DNA from: Anaerolineae bacterium | GTDB lineage: Bacteria; Chloroflexota; Anaerolineae; JAAYZQ01 | NCBI GenBank assembly: GCA_016926595.1 | Contig: JAFGOG010000478.1 | Coordinates: 1-13,154, forward strand | Length of the DNA: 13,154 bases | Direction of reading: 5' to 3' | In this document: positions 1 through 6,397 of the stretch, piece after piece | Position numbering within the stretch: position 1 is the first letter of the stretch | Layout: the number at the start of each line of letters is the position of its first letter | Notes under the pieces: generated by a model | What the model was told of the DNA's origin: nothing | The model's input: the letters and a program-made list of their open reading frames with translations, nothing else | Databases searched by the model: none | Translations under genes and position numbers: made by a program

Positions 1-2
1 CG

Positions 3-920
3 CTCATCGGCTTTGCCATCCTGCTGGTCCTCGCCCTTCGCCTGGTGGGTGGTTTGGTGGTCAGGCGTGTTACCATGCCCCTAAGCGATACAATGAAGGC
101 TGCCGACGCCCTGGCCGGCGGCGACCTGACTGCCCGGGTGCCGGTGCGCGGTAGCCGTGAGTTCCGCCACCTGGCCGATTCTTTCAACCGCATGGCTGGC
201 GCGCTAGAGATCGCCGATCAGCAACGCCGTGAGCTGTTGGCTGACGTCGCCCACGAGCTGCGCACGCCACTGACTGTTGTCCAGGGCAACCTGGAGGGCC
301 TGCGCGACGGCGTCTACCAGCCCACACCAGAGCACCTGGACCTAATCCTGGACGAGACGCTCAAGCTTGGCCGATTGGTGGACGATCTGCGGCTTCTGAC
401 CCTGGCCGAGGCTGGCCAGCTCTCCCTGGATCTGCAGGCGCTGGATGTGTACCAACTGCTGGTCGATCTGCGCGATGCCTTTGCCTGCCAGGCCGACGAG
501 GCCGGGATCGATCTCACGGTGGATGCCGTCCGGTCGCTGCCGCCGCTACCAGCCGACCCGCAGCGACTGGGCCAGGTTCTGAGCAATCTGATCAGCAACG
601 CTCTGCGCCACACGCCTCGTGGCGGCCGGGTAACGCTGGGCGCTGCTATCGCACCGGCGGGTGATGCGGTGCGGCTGTGGGTTGCCGACACGGGGGAGGG
701 CATCGTGGCTGGCGACCTGCCGCGCATCTTTGACCGCTTCTGGCGGGGCGATCCGGCTCGCTCTCACGAGGCTGGGGTTCTCTCCGGTCACAGCGGGCTC
801 GGCCTGGCTATCGCCAGGAGCCTGGTCGAAGCCCACGGCGGCCACATCTGGGCCGACAGCCAGCTAGGCCAGGGCACGACCATCTCTTGCTTCCTGCCCT
901 TGCCTCAGTCCGAAATCTAA
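3..920 (+). CDS. Sensor histidine kinase, 5'-truncated by the window (HAMP-HisKA-HATPase)
   Basis: Membrane-bound two-component sensor kinase that autophosphorylates on His and passes the phosphate to a response regulator, probably encoded upstream outside the window. The frame is open from base 3, where it encodes a hydrophobic helix, so a GTG at 45 is only an internal codon and the true start is off the left edge. Counting from base 3, the order is: end of a transmembrane helix (about 1-20); HAMP linker (about 20-69); dimerisation/H-box with HELRTP and phospho-acceptor His84 (codon 252-254); N-box with Asn195 and Asn199 (LSNLISNALRHTP); G1 box VADTGEGI; F-box IFDRFWRGD; and G2 box GHSGLGLAIA. 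All catalytic boxes are intact, so the enzyme should be active. The sensory domain is missing, so the signal cannot be guessed. It ends tail to tail with the next gene, with 7 nt between the stop codons. Confidence 0.95.
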   Translation, partial: LIGFAILLVLALRLVGGLVVRRVTMPLSDTMKAADALAGGDLTARVPVRGSREFRHLADSFNRMAGALEIADQQRRELLADVAHELRTPLTVVQGNLEGLRDGVYQPTPEHLDLILDETLKLGRLVDDLRLLTLAEAGQLSLDLQALDVYQLLVDLRDAFACQADEAGIDLTVDAVRSLPPLPADPQRLGQVLSNLISNALRHTPRGGRVTLGAAIAPAGDAVRLWVADTGEGIVAGDLPRIFDRFWRGDPARSHEAGVLSGHSGLGLAIARSLVEAHGGHIWADSQLGQGTTISCFLPLPQSEI

Positions 921-927
921 AATCGCT

Positions 928-1566
928 TCACCGCGGATAGTCCAGCAGCACGATCTGCGTTTCGTCTGGCAGTCCAGACCTGGTCACCTTTAGCTCGGGC
1001 TGTGGCGGCATGGGGGCCACTCCAATCTCCTTGAAAAACTTGTCCACCGGCTCGAGCTTGGCTTTCTCTGCCGGCGTCCGGTAGTGCATGGGAATCACCA
1101 GTTGGGGCTCAATCTGGGTGATCACCTCGGCGGCCTGTGACATGCTCAGGGTGTGCACCCCCCCTACCGGGATTAGCAACACGTCCACGTCGCCCAACGC
1201 CTCGACCTGGCTCTGATTCAGGACGTGGCCCAGGTCGCCCAGGTGGCAGACGGTCAGCCCGCCAAAGTCGAAGAGAAAGATGGTGTTGCGCCCGCGGGCC
1301 GCGCCGCTGCGGGCATCGTGGTAAGCGCCGATACCGGTGATGAATACCCCCTTGACCTCGTATTCGCCCGGTGCGTCGAATACCTGATGTTCACCTCGGA
1401 ACCCAACCTGGTTGTTGTGTCCCGGGTGATTGTGGCTGATAGTGATCACGTCGGCGCGGATTGGCGGCCGTGTATAGCCCACTTCTTTGCCGTACGGATC
1501 GGTGACGATGACTATGCCTCTATCGCCGAGCCGGAAACAGGAATGCCCTAACCAGGTGATATCCAT
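928..1566 (-). CDS. Metallo-beta-lactamase-fold hydrolase (UlaG/UPF0173-like)
   Basis: A 212-residue cytoplasmic protein with no signal peptide, resembling the small MBL-fold hydrolases of the UlaG-like Zn-dependent group (Pfam PF13483 type). Visible features: N-terminal WLGHSCF strand; DPYG (23-26); the metal motif SHNHPGH with His45, His47 and His50; HLGDLGH with His108, Asp111 and His114; and a C-terminal IPMHYRT with His161. The usual HxHxDH Asp is Gly49 here, so the second metal site may differ from the classical enzymes. The substrate is unknown. The ATG at 1566 has a strong Shine-Dalgarno sequence (AGGGAGG) 7 nt upstream, which supports this start. It lies 48 nt after the DUF401 gene on the same strand and is probably its operon partner. 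The fold is secure; the reaction is not. Confidence 0.9.
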   Translation of the reverse strand: MDITWLGHSCFRLGDRGIVIVTDPYGKEVGYTRPPIRADVITISHNHPGHNNQVGFRGEHQVFDAPGEYEVKGVFITGIGAYHDARSGAARGRNTIFLFDFGGLTVCHLGDLGHVLNQSQVEALGDVDVLLIPVGGVHTLSMSQAAEVITQIEPQLVIPMHYRTPAEKAKLEPVDKFFKEIGVAPMPPQPELKVTRSGLPDETQIVLLDYPR

Positions 1567-1573
1567 GTGTCAG

Positions 1574-1580
1574 CCTCCCT
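1574..1580 (-). promoter_or_regulatory. Ribosome binding site of the MBL hydrolase gene
   Basis: On the minus strand this reads AGGGAGG, ending 7 nt before the ATG at 1566. It is one of the two strongest Shine-Dalgarno matches in the window and fixes the start codon. It contrasts with the divergent genes near 3412 and 3535, which have no correctly spaced site. Confidence 0.75.
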
Positions 1581-1614
1581 ATAACTGCAAGATCGGAACG
1601 GTTCGATCCTTCGT

Positions 1615-2823
1615 TTACTTGGCGGCCATCACTGCTACGGCCGCTATGATCAGCAGGCCGGCAGCCGGTACGATCCGCCGGTAGATGCCGCCCCAGTCGG
1701 CCTTGTAATAGTCGCGGGTCAGCGACAGGCACAGGTGCATCGGCGACAGGAGTATGCCGGCCAGCCCGCCGGCATAGGCCACCAGGCCATATCCGGTGGC
1801 TACCGGATCAGGTCCGACCAGAGACAGCCCGATCGGAAAGCCAATGGCAAAGGCCGCCGTCAACAGGCCGGTCAGCAGCCCTGCTACGAACGGCGCGAAA
1901 AAGACGACCAAAAACACAGGAATGCTCAAGGCAGCCATCCCTGCCGACATGGTCGTCACGGCGCCGCTGGTCTCCAGCACCAGGCGAAAGACCATTGCCC
2001 CGGCGATGATCGGCACCACGCCGAATGGCATCTGCCGGACCAGCGCTGCAATCCGGCGTGGCCCCAACCGGTTGGCGATGATCAGGATTGCCACTGTCAG
2101 GGCAAGGGCGACGATTAGGTCCACGCCGAACAGGAGCGACAGCCCCAGCACCAATGCGATCGGCCAGATGCTCTTGGCCAGCACCAGCCAGGTCTCTGTG
2201 CGGCTTGCCGGCTCTTTATCGCGCGCTACCTCTTTCCGCAGCCCCACCAGGCCAAAAGATACGCCGCCGGCGAATGCTGCCACGAAGAGCGGCCACTGGG
2301 TCAGCGTCAGCTTTTGCGCTGGCACTCCCAGCAGGCCGGCGGCCAGTATCAGCGATGGGTAGAGAGGAAAGACCGGCTCCAGGGTATGCCGAAACCAGTA
2401 GTTGACAAAGGTCTGCTGTTCCCGGCTGACCTTCAGGTCCCGGCTGGCCTCCTGGACCATCGGCGCCGAAAACATCGCCCCGCCGACCATCGGCAGCAGG
2501 CCGATCAGCATCGGCAGCAGGGCCAGTAGCCAGCGCCGGTCCACAACCAGGTTGGTCAGCGAGCGCACCAGCCCTTCCAGTTGCTGGGTGGCGCGCAGGA
2601 TCTCGCCCATGAAGGTGATCAACAGCACAATGGCGATCAGTTGCAGGGTCAGCGGGTCGATGGCGGCCGCCAGGGCATCCTTTGCTAGGTCAGGCGCCGC
2701 GCGGCCGAAAAGCAGGCCGGTCAGCGCCGAGGCCAGGAGTAATACCAACCCCAGGTTCCATTTGAGCCTGAGTAGAAAGACGATCACGGCCATGACGGCC
2801 GCCAGCTTGGCCAGATCGAGCAT
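1615..2823 (-). CDS. DUF401 family integral membrane protein
   Basis: A 402-residue polytopic membrane protein with about ten hydrophobic segments along its whole length. It has no soluble domain. It matches the DUF401 family (PF04165), which resembles ion-transporter-superfamily permeases. Family-like motifs are LLPMVGGAMFSAPMV (109-123) and NYWFRHTLEPVFPLYP (141-156), which read like conserved re-entrant or pore segments. The transported substrate is not known for the family. The ATG at 2823 follows the HD gene's TGA with a single nucleotide between (TGA-C-ATG). No clear Shine-Dalgarno sequence is present, so translation is probably coupled to the upstream gene. It ends in TAA at 1615, 48 nt before the MBL hydrolase gene. 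Placement beside an alarmone-hydrolase-like gene suggests a stress- or nutrient-linked transport role, but that is inference. Confidence 0.85.
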   Translation of the reverse strand: MLDLAKLAAVMAVIVFLLRLKWNLGLVLLLASALTGLLFGRAAPDLAKDALAAAIDPLTLQLIAIVLLITFMGEILRATQQLEGLVRSLTNLVVDRRWLLALLPMLIGLLPMVGGAMFSAPMVQEASRDLKVSREQQTFVNYWFRHTLEPVFPLYPSLILAAGLLGVPAQKLTLTQWPLFVAAFAGGVSFGLVGLRKEVARDKEPASRTETWLVLAKSIWPIALVLGLSLLFGVDLIVALALTVAILIIANRLGPRRIAALVRQMPFGVVPIIAGAMVFRLVLETSGAVTTMSAGMAALSIPVFLVVFFAPFVAGLLTGLLTAAFAIGFPIGLSLVGPDPVATGYGLVAYAGGLAGILLSPMHLCLSLTRDYYKADWGGIYRRIVPAAGLLIIAAVAVMAAK

Positions 2824-2824
2824 G

Positions 2825-3412
2825 TCAGCGGCCTTGGGTCTCGCTTATCGCCTGCTCCAGGTCCTGGACTGCCTCGTCCAGCTCGGCGATCAAGGGATGG
2901 CCTGCCATCCGCTCGTGGGCTAGATCGGCCAGGCTCCGGTAATACCACATGGACTGCTCAGGACCTCGCGAAAAGTGTCTCCAGACTGAAGCGCCCTCTT
3001 GCCTCAGAGCGGAAGCCATAGCCCGGGTGTTGCACAGCACATCGGCTGCCTTGACGGCCACTGCATCGGTGCTGGCCTGCCGTATATGGTCCAACGACTC
3101 CTGCTTGCGGTCCTCCCACCTGCGAGATTGACCTGCTTCCTTTTTCCGCTCTGTCGCTGCCGCGACCATCTCGGCCACCGCCTGCCCAAACCGGGCTTTG
3201 ATGTCGCTCAGCGGATAATCCTGATCCTCGACGACGTCGTGCAATAGGCCTGCAATCGCCACATCCTCGGAAAAACCATACCGGATCAGGATGACCGACA
3301 CGTGGACCGGGTGGATGATATAAGGGATCATGCTGCCTTTGCGCGTCTGGCCGGCGTGGGCGCTCGCCGCCAAGGCCAGGGCGGCATCATATCGCTCCGA
3401 GTAGCTATTCAT
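2825..3412 (-). CDS. HD-domain protein, probable small alarmone ((p)ppGpp) hydrolase
   Basis: A 195-residue protein consisting of a single RelA/SpoT-type HD hydrolase domain without synthetase, TGS or ACT domains. This is the architecture and size of MESH1-like small alarmone hydrolases (about 180 residues). Motifs in order: AHAGQTRKG (18-26); IIHPVHV with His34; LLHDVVED with His58, Asp59, Glu62 and Asp63; and VKAADVLCNTRA with Asp124. His34, His58, Asp59 and Asp124 fit the Mn-binding set, and Glu62-Asp63 the catalytic pair, so hydrolase activity is plausible. Expected reaction: removal of the 3'-pyrophosphate from (p)ppGpp in the cytoplasm; a related nucleotide is possible. The ATG at 3412 is the first gene of a probable HD-DUF401-MBL operon. 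Its promoter puts the predicted transcription start on the ATG, so the mRNA may be leaderless. Confidence 0.85.
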   Translation of the reverse strand: MNSYSERYDAALALAASAHAGQTRKGSMIPYIIHPVHVSVILIRYGFSEDVAIAGLLHDVVEDQDYPLSDIKARFGQAVAEMVAAATERKKEAGQSRRWEDRKQESLDHIRQASTDAVAVKAADVLCNTRAMASALRQEGASVWRHFSRGPEQSMWYYRSLADLAHERMAGHPLIAELDEAVQDLEQAISETQGR

Positions 3413-3418
3413 GTCCTG

Positions 3419-3447
3419 ATTATAGCATCACGGCCGAGAATCGGCAA
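3419..3447 (-). promoter_or_regulatory. Promoter of the HD-DUF401-MBL operon (likely leaderless)
   Basis: The minus strand reads TTGCCG, a 17-nt spacer, then TATAAT (3419-3424), followed by CAGGAC and the ATG at 3412. The -10 is a perfect consensus, and the TG dinucleotide one base before it makes an extended -10. A start site 7 nt past the -10 falls on the A of the ATG, so the transcript would lack a 5' leader. The AGGA next to the ATG is too close to act as a Shine-Dalgarno sequence. Confidence 0.75.
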
Positions 3448-3497
3448 CCGGCTCCCACCCTCACGCCGGGCGGCCAGGATATCAATCGACAGCGCAT

Positions 3498-3527
3498 TTG
3501 CCATCCTGGGTTATTCTGTGGTAAACT
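3498..3527 (+). promoter_or_regulatory. Promoter of the PH-like membrane protein gene (likely leaderless)
   Basis: TTGCCA at 3498-3503 (5 of 6 consensus bases), an 18-nt spacer, and TAAACT at 3522-3527 (4 of 6), with TG one base before the -10. The ATG at 3535 starts 7 nt after the hexamer, so transcription should begin at or within a base of the start codon. No Shine-Dalgarno sequence is present. It lies back to back with the promoter of the HD gene in a 122-nt divergent region. Confidence 0.6.
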
Positions 3528-3534
3528 GGCAATC

Positions 3535-4017
3535 ATGCCCGACAAGATGGAACGTTTCTGGTACCCTTCCACTGCGACGACGGTCATCGCCCGCAAGCTC
3601 GTGCCGCTGCTGCTCTTTACGCTGGGCGCAGGGCTGTTCATCTGGGCCGGGCGTGACTACTACTACTGGCTACGTCCCTGGGCCGTGCTGCCTGAGGTTG
3701 TGTTGGGCCTATTGAGCTGGTTGGCCGCTGGCTACTTTTTCACCCTGCTGCCCGAGGTGCGTGCCGATGAGCAAGGGTTGGTAGTTCGTCGGCTTGGGTT
3801 CTTCTGGCGACGCATCCTCTGGCCAGACGTAGCCGGGGTGCGTCAGACGGCGCGGGTGGACCTGCTTGGTTGGGTCGAATCGTTCTACACCCTCTATGCC
3901 TGGCGGTCGGGCGCCGCGGGTCGGCACAGGGGGCGGGCTTTTCGCTTCTCCGGCCACATCCGCAATTGTGATCGCCTGTTGGAGCTTGTTCGGCAGCGGC
4001 TTGAATCTGCCCAATGA
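3535..4017 (+). CDS. Two-helix membrane protein with bacterial PH-like C-terminal domain
   Basis: A 160-residue protein of unknown function. A short polar N-terminus is followed by two hydrophobic helices (about 22-38 and 49-72). A cytoplasmic domain of about 85 residues then begins ADEQGLVVRRLGFFWRRILW, with PDVAGVRQ after it. That opening (a short hairpin, then a strand with W-x-D-V) resembles bacterial PH/bPH domains found behind paired membrane helices. The tail ends with an amphipathic helix (NCDRLLELVRQRLESAQ), as is usual for PH folds. Such proteins are thought to be membrane-proximal scaffolds, but no reaction can be assigned. It is a single-gene unit, divergent from the HD operon and convergent with the esterase gene. 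The start is the ATG at 3535, placed directly after a -10 element. Confidence 0.75.
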   Translation: MPDKMERFWYPSTATTVIARKLVPLLLFTLGAGLFIWAGRDYYYWLRPWAVLPEVVLGLLSWLAAGYFFTLLPEVRADEQGLVVRRLGFFWRRILWPDVAGVRQTARVDLLGWVESFYTLYAWRSGAAGRHRGRAFRFSGHIRNCDRLLELVRQRLESAQ

Positions 4018-4175
4018 ACAAATTCATCCGCATCCCCACCGCCGGCACGCCGGTGTGAACCGTTGCCCGCAGCCGGGTCCACCCATCGCACATCGATCTG
4101 CCGGTTGTACGTCCTGATCGGGCCGGTCTCTGACCACACCCACGCGCCGGGAGCCAAAGCAGTAAAGCCAGGTTC
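4018..4175 (-). pseudogene. Coding-like continuation past the esterase stop codon (possible gene remnant)
   Basis: This 158-nt gap lies between two convergent genes. On the minus strand, reading straight on in the esterase frame after its TAA gives EPGFTALAPGAWVWSETG, then PIRTYNRQIDVRWVDPA, then AAGNG. The codons end mostly in G or C, as in real genes here, and the peptide is rich in Trp and has ordered strand-like composition. After about codon 38 the frame looks less natural, and a neighbouring frame offers HTGVPAVGMRMN, as if a frameshift had occurred. It could be a decayed C-terminal extension of the esterase, the remnant of a separate gene, or chance. I do not recognise the family. No convincing terminator is seen in the gap. 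Confidence 0.3.
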
Positions 4176-5174
4176 TTACGGCAGCGGGTGCGCTTTAAAG
4201 AACTCCCACATCGTTTCACTGGCGTCGATGTCCTGGCTTGTCTTTCCGACAGGGATCGGATTTCCGCCGGGCCAGGTGTGGCCGCCCCCTTTGATGGTAT
4301 AGAATACAACCTCGGCATTGTCCCGGCACCCGGTGTAACGGATGCCGCGGGCGTCGCCGTTAGCCGGGATCGGCTCAGGGGTTAGGCTGCAGCCGTTCCG
4401 TTCAGCCCAGCCCGCGATCCACTTTTCGGCGGGCATCATGTTCAGCTTTGGTACGGACCCACCTGTGAGCTGCGCCAACCGGTGTATCCACTGCACGCCC
4501 ATCGTTTGACCGCCCTCGTAACGCACCAACGGATCGGACGTGCCGTAAAAGGCGATGATCGGCACAGGCCGGGCTGGATTGCAGGCATCCGGTGGGTCGA
4601 GCGATGGGCCGGCCACGTTGCCAAACGCCGCCACTTGGTCGGCCAGGTTGCAGGCCAGGTGGTGGGTCATTGCCCCGCCGTTGGACATGCCGTTTACATA
4701 GATGCGCGCTGGGTCCACTGTGACGATCCTTGCCACGTCGGCGAGCATGTCACGCATGAACTGGACATCGTCGACGCCGCCCACACCGGACTCGGGAAAA
4801 GAGTTCCAGCGCAGCGGGGTGTGAGTGCCCTGCGGATAAGCCACCGCGAACGTCTCCCGGTCCGCGATTTCGTTCCACTGCGACAGATCGCGCTGCCCCT
4901 CTGGCCTGCAGGCAAAACCGTGCAGGCTGACCACGAGGGGGATCGGCTGGGATGGGTCGTAACCAGGCGGCGCGTGCAGCAGGTAGCAGCGCTCGATCCC
5001 GCCAGAGATCAAGGTCCTCACTGAATCGCCCGGCTGGGCAGGGCCGCCCGCCGGATGGCGGCAGGCAGGCGACGGTCCGGTCAGGCTGTAAGCAAAAACG
5101 CACAGACATACAGTCAGCAGTACAACCAGCGCCAATCCAATAGCCAACACCCCACAACAGCTTCTTGAGCGCAC
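4176..5174 (-). CDS. Secreted PHB-depolymerase/LpqC-type esterase
   Basis: A 332-residue alpha/beta hydrolase of the polyhydroxybutyrate depolymerase/feruloyl-esterase (LpqC) family. It is expected to cleave ester bonds of polyesters or acylated polysaccharides outside the cytoplasm. The N-terminus MRSRSCC followed by a hydrophobic stretch (about 8-30) is an export signal or anchor; no clean lipobox is visible. Catalytic elements: VSLHGFACRPEGQ (82-94, oxyanion region); nucleophile elbow GMSNGG with Ser164; acid Asp214 in GTSDPLVRYEGG; and base His299 in GGGHTWPGG. Several Cys (89, 175, 198, 262, 283) may pair. The start is a GTG at 5174 with GGGAGGA just upstream; an ATG two bases earlier is in another frame. 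It lies 51 nt downstream of the GT2 gene, probably in one transcript. Its normal end (WEFFKAHPLP) is followed by a curious in-frame continuation. Confidence 0.9.
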   Translation of the reverse strand: MRSRSCCGVLAIGLALVVLLTVCLCVFAYSLTGPSPACRHPAGGPAQPGDSVRTLISGGIERCYLLHAPPGYDPSQPIPLVVSLHGFACRPEGQRDLSQWNEIADRETFAVAYPQGTHTPLRWNSFPESGVGGVDDVQFMRDMLADVARIVTVDPARIYVNGMSNGGAMTHHLACNLADQVAAFGNVAGPSLDPPDACNPARPVPIIAFYGTSDPLVRYEGGQTMGVQWIHRLAQLTGGSVPKLNMMPAEKWIAGWAERNGCSLTPEPIPANGDARGIRYTGCRDNAEVVFYTIKGGGHTWPGGNPIPVGKTSQDIDASETMWEFFKAHPLP

Positions 5175-5225
5175 ATTGTCCTCCCGATCAACTTACTCGG
5201 CTTTGGCTTTTCAGATGCACCACCG

Positions 5226-6242
5226 TCACCGCACCTGCACTTCCTGCCGCCAGTGGACCTCCGGTCGGCGGCGGTTGCGCCACCGCCAGACCAGCCCTAC
5301 CGGGTAGCCGACCATCTTGGCCACGTCGCCTACGACCCGGATGATCGGCACCAGCAGTATGGCTTTCAGCCGGTCGAGCAGGCCGTATTTGCCCAGCATC
5401 GGCCACAAGCGCCGGTACGGTGTCGCGGTGTAGACGGCCACGCCGGCCAATAGGGCCAGCCACCACCACGGCGAGTGGAGCACCGCCAGGGCCGCCAATA
5501 CCGGCGCGGCCAGCAGGTAAGTCAGGTAGCGGATGGCGTGTCGTTTCCGCCATAGGTCCGCCTTGCCGTCGCCGCGTGCATAGTGATAGTACTGCTTGAT
5601 CAAGCCCGCCAGGTTGCGGCGTGGCCGAAAGTGGACGGCTGCATCGGGCGCAAAAGGGAACGGCCCGTATAGATTCCGCAGGCGGATGTCAAAGACCAGG
5701 TCCTCGCAATAGTCCAACCACTCTGGATAGCCGTTCACCGCCTCCCAGGCCACCTGGCGAAAGGCTACTGACCGGCTGGAGGGCAGGAACTGGGCCGGCT
5801 TGACCTCCCGTAGATGGGGTAGGACGGTCGCCCCCATAGCCGTTTCGAAAGCGTTCCGCGAATCGGCCACGAACCAACCCGAGACGACGGCGACGAAGCG
5901 GCTGGTGGCGCTTCCTGCATCCTCCAGCGGTGCGACCAGCGCCGCCAGCCAGCCCCGATCCAGTCGTACACCCGCGTCGGTCGAGGCGATGATCTCGCCG
6001 CTTGCGGCGGCGATGGCCGCGTTGCGCCCTTGGGAGATGTTCGCCCCTGGCGCACTCACCACGCGCAGTGGCAGCCGTCCCGACACCGCCCATCTGTTCA
6101 GGATGTCAAGCGTCCCGTCGGTCGAGCCGCCGTCAACGATCACTACTTCGTCGGGTGGGCGGGTCTGCGCCGCCAAAGATTCCAGCAGTTGCTTAATGGC
6201 CTGTCCTTCATTCAGTACGGTCGCAATGACAGATACCTTCAT
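5226..6242 (-). CDS. Family 2 glycosyltransferase with C-terminal membrane segments
   Basis: A 338-residue GT-A-fold enzyme that should transfer a sugar from a nucleotide-sugar donor to a lipid or polysaccharide acceptor at the inner face of the membrane. Visible: N-terminal [24 protein letters not shown] (34-44, nucleotide binding); [24 protein letters not shown], with the metal-site acids near 89; and [12 protein letters not shown] (178-189), with the ED pair typical of the catalytic base region. The C-terminal third has hydrophobic segments at about 240-272 and 293-318, which would attach the enzyme to the membrane. The ATG at 6242 has AAAGGA 7-8 nt upstream (6250-6255). It is first in a probable two-gene unit with the esterase and divergent from the LysM gene. 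Donor and acceptor cannot be told from sequence. Confidence 0.9.
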   Translation of the reverse strand: MKVSVIATVLNEGQAIKQLLESLAAQTRPPDEVVIVDGGSTDGTLDILNRWAVSGRLPLRVVSAPGANISQGRNAAIAAASGEIIASTDAGVRLDRGWLAALVAPLEDAGSATSRFVAVVSGWFVADSRNAFETAMGATVLPHLREVKPAQFLPSSRSVAFRQVAWEAVNGYPEWLDYCEDLVFDIRLRNLYGPFPFAPDAAVHFRPRRNLAGLIKQYYHYARGDGKADLWRKRHAIRYLTYLLAAPVLAALAVLHSPWWWLALLAGVAVYTATPYRRLWPMLGKYGLLDRLKAILLVPIIRVVGDVAKMVGYPVGLVWRWRNRRRPEVHWRQEVQVR

Positions 6243-6258
6243 CGTTTGATCCTTTGGA

Positions 6259-6306
6259 GTTGGAAGCTAAAGTTGGGAAACCCATTCCAGCTCCCAATCT
6301 TCCAAC
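6259..6306. repeat. Inverted repeat (REP-like) in divergent intergenic region
   Basis: Left arm GTTGGAAG (6259-6266) plus TTGGGA (6273-6278). Right arm TCCCAA (6292-6297) plus CTTCCAAC (6299-6306). The outer 8-bp and inner 6-bp arms pair perfectly, with a 6-nt bulge on the left, 1 nt on the right and a 13-nt loop. The left arm also holds two near-direct copies, AGTTGGAAG and AGTTGGGAA. It lies between two divergent genes, so it is not a terminator. It may be a dispersed palindromic repeat or a regulator site. Confidence 0.55.
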
Positions 6307-6308
6307 CT

Positions 6309-6318
6309 CGCAATTGCG
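6309..6318. promoter_or_regulatory. 10-bp palindrome overlapping the LysM gene -35 (candidate operator)
   Basis: CGCAATTGCG is a perfect 10-bp palindrome and overlaps the proposed -35 hexamer at 6314-6319. A bound dimeric regulator here would block that promoter. A single short palindrome can occur by chance, so this is only a candidate. Confidence 0.25.
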
Positions 6319-6342
6319 CTATCGGCGATGCCGTGGTATAAT
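6314..6342 (+). promoter_or_regulatory. Promoter of the LysM protein gene
   Basis: TTGCGC (6314-6319), a 17-nt spacer and a perfect TATAAT (6337-6342), with TG one base before it (extended -10). The start site should be near 6349, giving a leader of about 49 nt that includes the ribosome site at 6384-6390. Its position shows that open frame upstream of about 6349 in the LysM frame is not translated. Confidence 0.7.
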
Positions 6343-6383
6343 GGATCCATCTGGCGATTCAATCCGACGCGTGTTGAGCGGCC

Positions 6384-6390
6384 GAGGGAG
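6384..6390 (+). promoter_or_regulatory. Ribosome binding site of the LysM protein gene
   Basis: GAGGGAG ends 7 nt before the ATG at 6398. It decides the start: the frame is open back to 6254, but those codons lie upstream of the promoter, and only the 6398 start puts a proper membrane anchor at the N-terminus. Confidence 0.75.
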
Positions 6391-6397
6391 ACCCGAC

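Noticed and set aside
4037..4055. Hairpin CACCG / CGGTG between the convergent PH-like and esterase genes, considered as a terminator
   Set aside because: Only a 5-bp stem with a 9-nt loop and no T-run on either strand, inside sequence that looks coding-like.
4482..5024. A 180-codon open frame on the plus strand inside the esterase gene
   Set aside because: The opposite strand encodes a complete esterase with its catalytic triad. This frame has no family features.
6254..6397. Upstream extension of the LysM reading frame
   Set aside because: Most of it precedes the promoter's predicted start near 6349 and runs through the inverted repeat; the ribosome site at 6384-6390 points to 6398.
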